A DNA stretch of 64,000 nucleotides from JBCCTX01 sp965263105 (GTDB lineage Bacteria; Bacteroidota; Bacteroidia; J057), in NCBI GenBank assembly GCA_965263105.1, contig CBDHGL010000003.1:62001-126000 (forward strand), in the 5' to 3' direction. Under the pieces are notes generated by a model. That model was given only the letters and a program-made list of their open reading frames with translations. It was not told the DNA's origin and ran no database searches. Made by a program: the position numbers and the translations under genes. Of the stretch, positions 1 to 7,703 are shown piece by piece; positions within the stretch are counted from its first letter, which is position 1, and the number at the start of each line of letters is the position of its first letter.

Positions 1-339
1 GTAGATTTTGAAGCACGCCTCAATACGCCCATTTTCGCCACTGGAGATGGTACAGTTAAGCACGCTGGTTTTAAGGACAATGGCTTTGGCTACTATGTCG
101 AGATCGATCACGGCAATGGCTTTGTGACACGCTACGCCCATCTGCATCGCTATGGAATTCGCGTGAAGAAGAAACAAAAGATTAGCGCAGGGGATTTAGT
201 GGGCCTCAGCGGGAATACGGGTAGGTCTATTGGCCCCCACCTACACTATGAAATCTTGAAAAAAGGCAAGCGAGTAGACCCCTTTGAGTACCTGCCCTTG
301 GGGGTGAAGGTTCGGGAAAGGGCCACCTCGCAGGACTGA
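1..339 (+). CDS. M23 family metallopeptidase, C-terminal part (5' end outside window)
   Basis: The reading frame is open from base 1 to the stop at 337-339, giving the last 112 residues of a larger protein. The segment has the LytM/peptidase M23 core: an 'ATGDGTV' strand, 'YGYYVEI'-like 'GYYVEIDHGNG', then 'TRYAHLH' and 'GPHLHYEI', where the HLH pair supplies zinc and catalytic histidines. The upstream HxxxD zinc ligands are outside the window. Such enzymes are secreted or envelope-bound endopeptidases that cleave peptidoglycan cross-bridges, or act as hydrolase activators in the NlpD/EnvC manner; which of these applies cannot be judged from the tail. It ends shortly after the domain ('VDPFEYL'), which is usual for the family. 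Confidence 0.88.
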   Translation, partial: VDFEARLNTPIFATGDGTVKHAGFKDNGFGYYVEIDHGNGFVTRYAHLHRYGIRVKKKQKISAGDLVGLSGNTGRSIGPHLHYEILKKGKRVDPFEYLPLGVKVRERATSQD

Positions 340-398
340 TTGGATGGGGTAACAAAAAACCGTAAATTGGAGTATTAGGAATACAAATCAGTCGATTT

Positions 399-953
399 AT
401 GCCGCTAGAATTGAAGCGCAGGCTAATTAGCGTTGAGGAATACCACCGTATGGGAGAGGTAGGCATTTTACAAGAAAATGGCCTGGAGTTAATTAATGGA
501 GAGATTTTAGAAATGAGCCCTATAGGAAGTAAACATGCTGCTACAGTAGAACTTCTTCGAGATGTGTTACAAAGAAATCTTACCGATGAGGTTCTATTAA
601 GAACACAGAACCCTATCTTTTTGGATGAATTAAATGAACCCGAACCAGATATAGCTGTCGTTACCTATCGGGCTGATTACTATATGCACCAACACCCACG
701 TTCGGAAGATACCCATTTACTGATTGAGGTGGCTTCCAGTTCTCTAGAATTCGATCGAGAAATAAAGGTTCCCCTATACGCTAAAGCGGGTATTCCTGAG
801 TTATGGATTATAGATGTGGATGCGCAACGCGTGGAAGTGTATTATACTCCTTCTGGTTCAGCCTATTTACATACTACCGTATTTGGTGTTTCAGATACGA
901 TCCAAGCTCAGCAAATTTCCTTATCAATTCCCCTAGAACAAGTTTTTCTATAG
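399..953 (+). CDS. Uma2 family (DUF820) putative restriction-endonuclease-fold protein
   Basis: 184 residues, the normal Uma2 length. Typical features are the N-terminal 'SVEEYHRMGEVGIL' stretch, 'ELINGEILEMSPIG', the central 'EPEPDIAVV' with an acidic catalytic Asp, and 'LLIEVASSSLEFDREIKVP' followed by 'YAKAGIPELWIIDV', which carries the E-x-K part of a PD-(D/E)xK-like core. The family is common in cyanobacteria and Bacteroidota, usually in many copies, and its cellular role is not established. Starts 60 bases after the M23 gene, on the same strand; ATG at 399 is the first in-frame start. Fold assignment is from family knowledge; nuclease activity is inference. Confidence 0.88.
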   Translation: MPLELKRRLISVEEYHRMGEVGILQENGLELINGEILEMSPIGSKHAATVELLRDVLQRNLTDEVLLRTQNPIFLDELNEPEPDIAVVTYRADYYMHQHPRSEDTHLLIEVASSSLEFDREIKVPLYAKAGIPELWIIDVDAQRVEVYYTPSGSAYLHTTVFGVSDTIQAQQISLSIPLEQVFL

Positions 954-1253
954 ACTAACTTCTCGCTTGCGATGGAACCCCTACCCCCCTGGAAGCCCCT
1001 ACAAAAATTCGGATTTCTCGTAAAAGATTTTGAGGAAAGATTGCTGAAGGTGCTGAAAGGGAAATTGGAGTCTGGAGCTTAATCGTTAACATCCTTGAAT
1101 AGAGAGGGATGTGGGAAGAAAAAGCGACTATTCGCCGCAGGGATTTAACTCGTGGCGGCATGGTTTATAGAATAACCCGGTTAAACTTAAAGTCGACTTA
1201 CAGAATAACCGGGTTAAAATGAAAATAAGAAATTATCTTTCTTACACTTAACC
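954..1253. other. Intergenic region between convergent genes
   Basis: About 300 bases between the Uma2 gene (plus) and the HigA-like gene (minus). A 68-codon minus-strand open frame lies here but its composition (Arg/Ser/Pro-rich, no motif) gives no reason to call it. The only structure seen is a pair of 17-base repeats at 1169-1185 and 1202-1218. Confidence 0.6.
1169..1218. repeat. Two 17-base imperfect direct repeats with palindromic cores
   Basis: AGAATAACCCGGTTAAA (1169-1185) and AGAATAACCGGGTTAAA (1202-1218) differ at one base and are offset by 33 bases, i.e. about three helical turns. Each core, TTAACC(C/G)GGTTAA-like, is nearly self-complementary. The spacing and symmetry would suit a dimeric DNA-binding protein, but the pair lies past the 3' end of the adjacent genes, so a role as operator is doubtful. 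Confidence 0.35.
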
Positions 1254-1754
1254 CTACTCCCCCCCATATAGCTCCACCAATTTCTCCAAAGAATAGTCCT
1301 TGAAAGCCTCCCCTTTCTGCTGCTGAAACTGCTCTAGTTCGGCCTTACTCTGTACCTGTAGCCAAAGGCTGGCCTCCATGGAGAAAATCTGACCCAACTT
1401 CAGGGCGAGCTCTTGGTTGATGCGGCGTTTTCCTGAATAGATCGCGCTAAGATTGGAATGCTGTATACCTATGTAGGCGGCAAAGTCCTTATGCGAAATT
1501 CCCATAGCTTCCACCAACTCCTTCAGGCATGCGCCTACAAGTAGTAAGGGGGCCTGCATGTCTTCATCCAAGTAATCTTCCAATTGGTAGATCATCCCTT
1601 GAATATGGAGTTGCCTACGCGCCTCTGGGGACATTTTGGAAGCTTGTTTGGCAAGCACTTCTCGTAGCACCTGAAAATCCTGGCTATTGGGATTGATGAG
1701 GCCCGTCCCGTTGCCGATGCGTTCGTCAAAGTACAATTCCTTGTCCTCTTTCAT
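1254..1754 (-). CDS. HigA-like antitoxin / XRE-type helix-turn-helix regulator
   Basis: 166 residues. A helix-turn-helix lies at about residues 85-135: 'LKELVEAMGISHKDFAAYIG' followed by 'HSNLSAIYSGKRRINQELAL', the HigA/XRE pattern with a C-terminal 'LGQIFSMEASLWLQVQSKAE' helix. The N-terminal 80 residues are helical ('LREVLAKQASKMSPEARRQL') and longer than in short HigA proteins. HigA-type proteins bind their own promoter and neutralise an mRNA-cleaving HigB toxin. The upstream gene overlaps by ATGA, which suggests translational coupling, but that product is not a recognisable HigB. It could also be a stand-alone regulator. Confidence 0.75.
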   Translation of the reverse strand: MKEDKELYFDERIGNGTGLINPNSQDFQVLREVLAKQASKMSPEARRQLHIQGMIYQLEDYLDEDMQAPLLLVGACLKELVEAMGISHKDFAAYIGIQHSNLSAIYSGKRRINQELALKLGQIFSMEASLWLQVQSKAELEQFQQQKGEAFKDYSLEKLVELYGGE

Positions 1755-1891
1755 TTGCTTAGATATCGTTTAATGAGTTTACGTCCTGCCTCTTGATCTA
1801 GATACATTTTTAAGCCTCCAACCCGTTTAGCCCCATATGTATGTTCGTATAGGGGAATGAGTTCAGTTTTACTTTCAAACAATGGAAGCAT
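1751..1891 (-). CDS. Small protein in toxin position, translationally coupled to the HigA-like gene
   Basis: 46 residues from ATG at 1891 (a GTG at 1954 would give 67, with a hydrophobic N-terminus). The sequence is basic at its C-terminal end ('GLKMYLDQEAGRKLIKRYLSK' shortened here to its last residues KLIKRYLSK). Its TGA overlaps the ATG of the HigA-like gene (ATGA), so the two are likely co-translated. HigB/RelE toxins are normally about 90-100 residues; this is half that and shows none of their motifs that I can recognise. It may be a truncated toxin, a different tiny partner, or a leader peptide. No function is assigned. Confidence 0.45.
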   Translation of the reverse strand: MLPLFESKTELIPLYEHTYGAKRVGGLKMYLDQEAGRKLIKRYLSK

Positions 1892-1978
1892 AAATTTGCC
1901 CAACAGAGAAAGGAAAAGTAGCCTATAGGCTATTCCAATGGCACCCACCCCCACCCAAATTTTCCCTATATTCTCTTC

Positions 1979-4300
1979 ATGAAAAAGAACTACTTACGCT
2001 CCTATATCCTCCTAATAGCCATATTCCTTTCAGGAAACCTAAGCGCCCAACCTACACCCTTTAGTGTTTTGGTCTTTTCCAAGACGACGGGCTTTCGGCA
2101 CGGGTCCATCACCCAAGGGCAATCGGCTTTGCTCGATATGGCTTCTGATAAGGGCTTTGGGATCAGTTTTACGGAAGATGCGGGCGAGTTCACCTTTCAA
2201 AACCTATCCAACTACCAGGTTGTCATTTTTCTCAATACGACGGGAGACGTCCTCAACGAAGGGCAACAAAATGCCCTGCAATCCTGGTATCGGGAGGGAG
2301 GAGGCTTTGTAGGTATACACTCAGCCGCCGATACGGAATACGACTGGCCCTGGTACAACCAACTCTTGGGAGCCTGGTTCAATGGCCATCCCCAGATCCA
2401 GCCGGCAGAATCTGAAGTAGTGGATACGACGCATATCTCTATCCAACACTTAGCACGTCGCTGGCGACGTACCGACGAATGGTATAACTACCGGGACATT
2501 CAGGATCACATCAATGTCCTCCTCAACCTGGACGAGAGTACCTACCAAGGAGGGACCAATGGGAGCAATCACCCCATCTCCTGGTACCATGAGTTTGAAG
2601 GGGGAAGAACCTTCTACACGGGGATGGGGCATACGGCAGCAAGCTACTCAGAAGCGGATTTTTTGGATCACCTCTGGGGAGGGATTCAATATGTAGCAGA
2701 ACCGATAGCAGGGGAAGACGATCCTCGTGTAAAACCCAATGAGGAGGACTTCTCTCGCACTAATCTGGTTTCAGGGCTGAATGAACCGATGGAACTAGCA
2801 GCGCTTCCAGATGGGAATGTCCTCTTTGTCGAAAGGAGAGGGAATCTAAAACGCTATAATTTTGCTACCCAGTCAACGGACATAGTAGGCACTATCCCCG
2901 TTTATTCCGAGCAGGAAGACGGCCTCTTGGGATTGGCACTTGATCCTAATTTTGCCCAAAACAACCAGATCTACCTCATGTATTCTCCTCCAGGGGCAGA
3001 AGCCAAGCAACACGTTTCTCGCTTCACCTTTGGGAATGCGACGTTGGATCTCAGTTCGGAAGAAATTATCCTGGAAATCCCTACCCAAAGGGACCAATGC
3101 TGCCATTCTGGGGGTAGCCTGGAATTTGACGCAGCCGGGAACTTGTATATTTCTACCGGAGACGATACCAATCCCTTTGAATCGGATGGCTATGCTCCCA
3201 TCGATGAACGCAGTGGCAGATCTGCCTGGGATGCCCAGCGGACTTCGGCCAATACCCAGGATTTGCGGGGTAAAATTCTTCGAATTACCCCGCAGATGGA
3301 TGGAACCTATAGCATTCCCGAGGGAAATTTGTTTGCAGATTCCACAGTAGGAAGGCCTGAAATATATGTCATGGGCTGCCGCAATCCCTTCCGGATTTCC
3401 ATTGACCAACAGACCGGCTATCTGTATTGGGGCGATGTCGGGCCGGATGCGGGGATAAGTTCGAACTTGCGGGGCCCTATGGGCTTAGATGAAGTTAACC
3501 AGGCTCGAGAAGCCGGATTCTTTGGCTGGCCCTACTTTATCGGAGCCAACGAAGCCTACCGAGACTATGAGTTCGCTACAAGTACCTTTGGGCAGTTATT
3601 TGATGTTCAAAATCCTCAGAATACTTCTGTCAATAATACAGGGAGCCAGAGTCTACCGCCAGCTCAGGAGGCCCTGATCTGGTATCCTTATAGTTCCAGT
3701 TCGACTTTTCCGCTGCTAGGAGAAGGGGGACGAAATGCCATGGCAGGCCCGATCTACTACAGCGACGATTTTCTGGACGCTGAGACCCGTTTTCCCCGCT
3801 ACTACGATGGCAAGCTCTTCATCTACGACTGGATGCGCGGTTGGATTATGGCTGTGACGCTAGATGAAAATGGGGATTACTACTCGATGGAACCCTTTCT
3901 TCCTAATATGACCTTTACCCGCCCCATGGATATGGTGATAGGACCTGATGGGGATATGTTCTTACTGGAATATGGAAGCAATTGGTTTACGGCCAATGCA
4001 GATGCACGGCTTGTTCATATTACCTACACACAAAGCACCGTTTCGGTACAATCTGAACTTGCCCAGGAACTAAGGTTAAAAATTTACCCCCTTCCTGCCC
4101 AAGAAGTATTGAATATTCAGGCAAAAGAGCCCATTCAGGTACTTGAGCTTTTCAGCCTGGACGGAAAACTTATCCTCAGAAAAGAAGTAGGGAAGGATTT
4201 TATACAATTACGAGGCGATCAATTCAGTCAGGGCCTATATTTCCTTAAACTTCAATTTGCCAAAGGCCAAGTAATGGAAAAAGTGCTGTGGGAAAAATAA
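1979..4300 (+). CDS. Secreted ThuA / glucose-sorbosone dehydrogenase fusion with type IX sorting tail
   Basis: 773 residues. A signal peptide covers residues 1-24 (ending 'LSGNLSAQ'). A ThuA-like domain follows (about 28-240: 'KTTGFRHGSITQG', 'GGGFVGIHSAADTEYDWPWY', 'WYHEFEGGRTFYTGMGHTA'). Next is a soluble PQQ-type glucose/sorbosone dehydrogenase beta-propeller (about 255-690: 'EPMELAALPDGNVLFVERRG', 'DGLLGLALDPNF', 'HSGGSLEFDAAGNLYISTGD', 'GYLYWGDVGPDAG'). The last 70 residues ('LKIYPLPAQEVLNIQ' ... 'GLYFLKLQFAKGQ') form a Por secretion tail, so the protein is probably exported by type IX secretion. The family is linked to sugar oxidation and polysaccharide use. A paralogue lies at 26.9-30.3 kb. 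This copy is intact and appears monocistronic. Confidence 0.92.
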   Translation: MKKNYLRSYILLIAIFLSGNLSAQPTPFSVLVFSKTTGFRHGSITQGQSALLDMASDKGFGISFTEDAGEFTFQNLSNYQVVIFLNTTGDVLNEGQQNALQSWYREGGGFVGIHSAADTEYDWPWYNQLLGAWFNGHPQIQPAESEVVDTTHISIQHLARRWRRTDEWYNYRDIQDHINVLLNLDESTYQGGTNGSNHPISWYHEFEGGRTFYTGMGHTAASYSEADFLDHLWGGIQYVAEPIAGEDDPRVKPNEEDFSRTNLVSGLNEPMELAALPDGNVLFVERRGNLKRYNFATQSTDIVGTIPVYSEQEDGLLGLALDPNFAQNNQIYLMYSPPGAEAKQHVSRFTFGNATLDLSSEEIILEIPTQRDQCCHSGGSLEFDAAGNLYISTGDDTNPFESDGYAPIDERSGRSAWDAQRTSANTQDLRGKILRITPQMDGTYSIPEGNLFADSTVGRPEIYVMGCRNPFRISIDQQTGYLYWGDVGPDAGISSNLRGPMGLDEVNQAREAGFFGWPYFIGANEAYRDYEFATSTFGQLFDVQNPQNTSVNNTGSQSLPPAQEALIWYPYSSSSTFPLLGEGGRNAMAGPIYYSDDFLDAETRFPRYYDGKLFIYDWMRGWIMAVTLDENGDYYSMEPFLPNMTFTRPMDMVIGPDGDMFLLEYGSNWFTANADARLVHITYTQSTVSVQSELAQELRLKIYPLPAQEVLNIQAKEPIQVLELFSLDGKLILRKEVGKDFIQLRGDQFSQGLYFLKLQFAKGQVMEKVLWEK

Positions 4301-4360
4301 ATTCCTTCGGCTTGGAAAACTCTTTTCCCCTTGTTGAGGTTCTTCTAGATAAAGACCCCC

Positions 4361-4837
4361 ATGCGAGGTATGCACCGTCTTCCCACTTTTCACCAACCCT
4401 GGTACGCCAATCGGGCTTGTGGAGATATCGGGGCTGACGAAGTCTTTTACTGCGTACACAATTGGGGCTGCTTTCCTCTACAGATATTCCCAGGTTTTAT
4501 GCGACTAACCGGTATAGTCAATCGTGAACAATTGGAAGGTTTGCCCCCTGAAGAGTTTATTGGCTATGCAGTAGGCGTTTCTCCCTTTTCCCTCCGTCCC
4601 TCTGTAGAAACCCTTACCGTATGGACTAGCTATGAAGGTATGGAAAGCTTTTACAAAAGTGGGATACACCTGGAAGCCATGAAGAAATATGGGCGCTACC
4701 TTCGAAAGGGATTTCAGGTGTACGATTGTTCGGTCAAGGGATCAGACCTTCCAGTAGCCGGAGATATGCCCTCCACGCAGGCTTTTATACGGAAGGTAAA
4801 ACAGAACTTCATGATGGAAATACCCGCTAGGAGATAA
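4361..4837 (+). CDS. Putative dimeric alpha-beta barrel protein (DUF3291 / monooxygenase-like)
   Basis: 158 residues, starting at ATG 4361, 60 bases after the ThuA gene. I do not recognise the family firmly. The middle, 'VETLTVWTSYEGMESFYKSG' followed by 'HLEAMKKYGRYLRKG', resembles the strand-helix part of small alpha-beta barrel proteins such as DUF3291 or CrtA-like monooxygenases, in which a 'TVW...M..F..s..H..AM' pattern recurs. No signal peptide and no membrane segment. The downstream DNA is non-coding, so this gene has no clear partner. Substrate unknown. Confidence 0.5.
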   Translation: MRGMHRLPTFHQPWYANRACGDIGADEVFYCVHNWGCFPLQIFPGFMRLTGIVNREQLEGLPPEEFIGYAVGVSPFSLRPSVETLTVWTSYEGMESFYKSGIHLEAMKKYGRYLRKGFQVYDCSVKGSDLPVAGDMPSTQAFIRKVKQNFMMEIPARR

Positions 4838-5152
4838 ATGAAAGGAGAAATGAGAGCGGAAAAAGCCAAATAAAATTTCCTGGATTCCCCCTTTTTGTAC
4901 CCTTCCGCTGCAGCCCCGTTTCCCTCCATTTCTAAGGGGAGTCAGAGGGGGTTCCTTGAGAGAGGGGGCTGGGGGCATAGCCGTTCGGTTAAGGGTATGA
5001 AAAGGCAAAATGCCACAATTTTCCCCTTTCAGAGAAGGATTGTGTTGCTGCGAAGGTCGAAGAGTCCGTATATAAATACTATACGGTGGGTGTCGGGGGT
5101 GATAACAAAGGATTTAGAGGAATTATATTCCCTATTAAGGTACGGGGTTTAT
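4838..5152. other. Non-coding stretch before the tandem MITE-like units
   Basis: About 315 bases with no convincing gene. Contains a perfect short hairpin at 5066-5086 (CCGTATA, 7-base loop, TATACGG). The words GGGCATAGCCGTT (from 4973) and GTTCGGTTAAG recur elsewhere: the first in the degenerate repeat relic near 16933-16945, the second in inverted form (CTTAACCAAACGG) around 5859-5872. This suggests the decayed flanks of the repeat family extend beyond the two clear units. Confidence 0.5.
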
Positions 5153-5428
5153 AAGTAGGTGGACAAAAGAAATCAGGGAATGATATCTCTGATTTCTCTA
5201 AGGAACTAGAAATATGAGTTCAAAGGCCCTCTTCTCGCAGGAGAATCCCGGTGCCTTTAGGATATGGGTAGAAAAGGTCCCCCATCCCTTTTTATCGCCG
5301 GCGAGGTATCAACTTGGATACCTCGCCGGCGGAATATGGGGGCATTATGAATCTACCCATAGGCTACCCCTACAGGGTAAACTTTTCATTCAATGAAAAA
5401 ATACCCACTTTCCTTTGTCCACTTACTT
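5153..5428. mobile_element. MITE-like element, unit 1 of a tandem pair
   Basis: 276 bases bounded by imperfect terminal inverted repeats: AAGTAGGTGGACAAAAG at the left, CTTTGTCCACTTACTT at the right. Internal structure: a 9-base stem near the left end (AGAAATCAG / CTGATTTCT) and a perfect 15-base stem with 6-base loop at 5296-5331 (CGCCGGCGAGGTATC / GATACCTCGCCGGCG). No coding capacity beyond chance frames and no target-site duplication visible. It abuts a second copy directly. Size, ends and hairpins fit a miniature inverted-repeat element moved by a transposase elsewhere; no transposase is in the window. Confidence 0.65.
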
Positions 5429-5709
5429 AAGTAGGTGGACAAAAGAAATCAGGGAATGATATCTCTGATTTCTCTAAGGAACTAGAAATATGAGTTCAAA
5501 GGCCCTCTTCTCGCAGGAGAATCCCGGTGCCTTTAGGTACCTAATATGGGTAGAAAAAGTCCCCCATTCCTTTTTATCGCCGGCGAGGTATCAACTTGGA
5601 TACCTCGCCGGCGGAATATGGGGCATTATGAATCTACCCATATGCTACCCCTACAGGGTAAACTTTTGCTTCAACGAAAAAATACCCACTTTCCTTTGTC
5701 CACTTACTT
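5429..5709. mobile_element. MITE-like element, unit 2 of a tandem pair
   Basis: 281 bases, almost identical to unit 1 from its AAGTAGGTGGACAAAAG end to its TTTGTCCACTTACTT end. Differences are a few substitutions and a short insertion near 5537 (GTACCTAAT). The 15-base hairpin is kept perfectly at 5578-5613. The two units are head to tail with no spacer, so unequal duplication or insertion into an end is likely. A third, strongly decayed copy is at 16880-16978. Confidence 0.65.
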
Positions 5710-5988
5710 ACCTGTTATTGAATTTATAATCACGGATTAAGTAAGTTTTTGATATTCAACCCCCTACGCCCACCGTAAGGTACATTGCCTACGGATTCTT
5801 TGACCTTCTCTCTGGCGCAAGCCAACACCTCAAGGGGGTAGTATAGCTCCTAGGAAGCTTAACCAAACGGCCAAGGGGGCTGGGGATGACTAATGACGTA
5901 TAAATTGATTGAAAATCATTTTTCGAAAGGTTTGTCATGTACAGAAAAAATTTGACCTTTTTATTTGAAAGAGGTAATTTTCCTTTCT
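5710..5988. other. Intergenic region upstream of the lipoprotein pair
   Basis: No gene seen. The text AAGTAAG recurs near 5739 just past the repeat end, and a CTTAACCAAACGG word near 5859 is the inverse of one at 4982-4994. An in-frame TTG at 5965 could lengthen the next gene, but the ATG at 5989 fits its signal peptide better. The purine-rich GAAAGAGG at 5967-5974 is a possible ribosome site, somewhat far from that ATG. Confidence 0.45.
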
Positions 5989-6627
5989 ATGAGATATGTT
6001 GAGCTATGGATTATCCTGAGCTTGCTCTTAAGTTGTTGTGTACGCCCCAAACAAACTACATCTGGTCAGCGGGAGCTGGTTCCCAATCCCGAGAAATATG
6101 AACAGGATTTCTATGATCCAGATGCTATTCATTTTGTCCCAGATACGAGTATAGGCCCCATTAGCCTCCTTAACCAAAAAAATGTCCCTTCTTTCTTAGG
6201 AGGAGATATCATGGAACGCGTAGAGGGCACAACAACTATGGCCTTACCCCATACAGCAGTTCTTTCGAGCGACAAAAGCCAACAACTAACGGTCATCTTT
6301 CATCCGGGGAGCGTGAAGAATGAATTTTCAGAATTCATTGTGCAGTATGCAGAGGAGGGAGGAAGAAAAAATTATCCAGAAGTTTCAGCGCCTGAATTTA
6401 TAACAGAAAGTGGCGTCAAACTGGGAATGACTCAGGGAGCCTTGAAAGCTCTAAAAGGAGAGCCCGATACCGTTATCGTAGAGGAATTACCTACCCTACA
6501 GTATGTAATCGATGACTACGAAAATTCCCCCTTTCTTGAAGCCTTTGCCATGCCTCTTTATTATGCCCATTATACGTTTAAAGAAGGCTATCTGATAAAG
6601 TTTCAGTTTGGTTTTGAGTATCCTTGA
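5989..6627 (+). CDS. Lipoprotein of unknown function
   Basis: 212 residues from ATG 5989. The N-terminus 'MRYVELWIILSLLLSC' is a lipoprotein signal with the modified Cys at residue 16, so the protein is probably membrane anchored. The rest has no family I recognise; the C-terminal half ('ESGVKLGMTQGALKALKGEP' then 'YAHYTFKEGYLIKFQFGFEY') has the alternating strand pattern and 'G.t.g.v...lG.P' motif of SmpA/BamE-like or similar small envelope domains, which is only suggestive. It lies 6 bases before the next lipoprotein gene, so the two probably form an operon. Confidence 0.7.
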   Translation: MRYVELWIILSLLLSCCVRPKQTTSGQRELVPNPEKYEQDFYDPDAIHFVPDTSIGPISLLNQKNVPSFLGGDIMERVEGTTTMALPHTAVLSSDKSQQLTVIFHPGSVKNEFSEFIVQYAEEGGRKNYPEVSAPEFITESGVKLGMTQGALKALKGEPDTVIVEELPTLQYVIDDYENSPFLEAFAMPLYYAHYTFKEGYLIKFQFGFEYP

Positions 6628-6633
6628 AAGCTT

Positions 6634-7104
6634 ATGAAAAGTATGCTTTGTATAGCCTCTTGCGCTTTCTATCTTTTTGCTAGTTGTACTTCCTCAGCTC
6701 CTCCTAGACCTTGGGAATTGGAAAGTGGGTGGAAGCTATATATTCCAGCCCCTTTTGAAGTTATGGAACAGTCAGAATCCAGTTGTTTTATTGCCGATCC
6801 TCAAAAGCTAAATGCCCGAACACCTCATACGGTGTTTATTTATTGGCCTAACCAAGATACGCTGAGCCAGAATCCAGGTTGGCAAAAACTTCTTTCATCG
6901 GGGCAAAGCTCCATTTATTATCAGGAAGATCGCCTATCCGGCGGATCGGGAGGGGATGAGTTTGTATTCAGGGCTTGGAAAAAAGTTGGAGACCAGCTCA
7001 TTTACCTGGAAGAGAGATACCAAAGTGAATGGGAGGATTCTCCCTCTTTTTCTTTAGGTAAGGGGATTATTCGTTCGGTGAGTTCGGAGAAGAGTAGAGA
7101 ATAA
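6634..7104 (+). CDS. Small lipoprotein of unknown function
   Basis: 156 residues. Starts with 'MKSMLCIASCAFYLFASC', a lipoprotein signal with Cys at residue 18. The mature part has 'GWKLYIPAPFEVMEQSES' and several Trp/Tyr-rich strands, probably a small beta-rich periplasmic domain. No known family is recognised. Only 6 bases separate it from the preceding lipoprotein gene, so co-transcription and a shared role are likely but unproven. Confidence 0.7.
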   Translation: MKSMLCIASCAFYLFASCTSSAPPRPWELESGWKLYIPAPFEVMEQSESSCFIADPQKLNARTPHTVFIYWPNQDTLSQNPGWQKLLSSGQSSIYYQEDRLSGGSGGDEFVFRAWKKVGDQLIYLEERYQSEWEDSPSFSLGKGIIRSVSSEKSRE

Positions 7105-7152
7105 ATAATTTGGGAATAGTACCAATTATGGGTAACTTTTAATAAAAATACG

Positions 7153-7396
7153 ATGGCGAAGAATACATCTATTTCCTTAGATCCTCATTTTGAAGAATTC
7201 ATTCGGAAGCCGTATTCAGAGTGGAAGGTACCATTCTGCCAGTGAAGTTGTTCGCGCTGGACTACGCTTGTTGGAAGAAGAGGAGAATAAAGTTTATGCG
7301 ATAAGAAAGGCGCTAGATGAAGGAGAAAGCAGTAGCCTTGTCTCGGACTTTAACCCAGAATCCCATCTTAAATCCCTTCATAAGAGGAAAAAATAA
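7153..7396 (+). pseudogene. parD: parD-like antitoxin gene with a one-base frameshift
   Basis: ATG 7153 begins 'MAKNTSISLDPHFEEFIR', the ribbon-helix-helix N-terminus of ParD antitoxins. The continuation 'SRIQSGRYHSASEVVRAGLR' and 'LLEEEENK' is in the next frame. Removing one base in the CGGAAG at 7204-7209 restores the exact family sequence. As it stands, translation from ATG ends after about 30 residues; a TTG at 7190 would give a 68-residue product without the DNA-binding strand. The toxin-binding C-terminal region could therefore still be made only from that weak start. The intact parE gene follows 5 bases downstream. Real mutation and assembly error are both possible. Confidence 0.8.
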
Positions 7397-7401
7397 CGGG
7401 A

Positions 7402-7698
7402 ATGACCTATCGAATATCACAAAAAGCGATAGAAGACTTAGAAAGTATCTGGGAATATACCTATCAAAAATGGTCTATTAGGCAAGCAGATATTTACTAT
7501 GCGTTGTTGACAGATGAATTTGAAAGAATTGCTTTAAATCCCCGTTTAGGCCGGCCAATGGATCTCATTAAAGCTGGCTATAGAGCAACTAAGGTTAAAT
7601 CCCATTTAATTTTTTTTCGAGAAGGAAGTGATGGAGTAGTTGAAATTGTAAGGATTCTACATGAAAGGATGGATCTTCGATCTAGAATGAGTGAATAA
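7402..7698 (+). CDS. parE: ParE family toxin
   Basis: 98 residues, full length for ParE/RelE-fold toxins. Motifs: 'ISQKAIEDLESIWEYTYQKW' (helical hairpin), 'NPRLGRPMDLIKAGYRATKV', 'HLIFFRE' and the C-terminal 'VEIVRILHERMDLRSRM', which carries the conserved I-L-H/R end. ParE toxins poison DNA gyrase and are held inactive by ParD. Order antitoxin-toxin is standard. The toxin is intact although its antitoxin gene is frameshifted; how the cell tolerates this is discussed in the findings. Confidence 0.88.
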   Translation: MTYRISQKAIEDLESIWEYTYQKWSIRQADIYYALLTDEFERIALNPRLGRPMDLIKAGYRATKVKSHLIFFREGSDGVVEIVRILHERMDLRSRMSE

Positions 7699-7703
7699 AT
7701 TTC

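Noticed and set aside
955..1161. 68-codon minus-strand ORF after the Uma2 gene
   Set aside because: Low-complexity basic product without any recognised feature; likely chance.
2873..3409. Long antisense ORFs inside the ThuA/dehydrogenase and other large genes
   Set aside because: They are shadows of well-supported coding frames on the other strand.
5153..5709. Complete insertion sequence
   Set aside because: Units are under 300 bases and code for no transposase; only a non-autonomous element can be supported.
5214..5740. ORFs inside the MITE-like units (60-79 codons)
   Set aside because: They cross the hairpins, are repeated only because the DNA is repeated, and contain no protein-like pattern.
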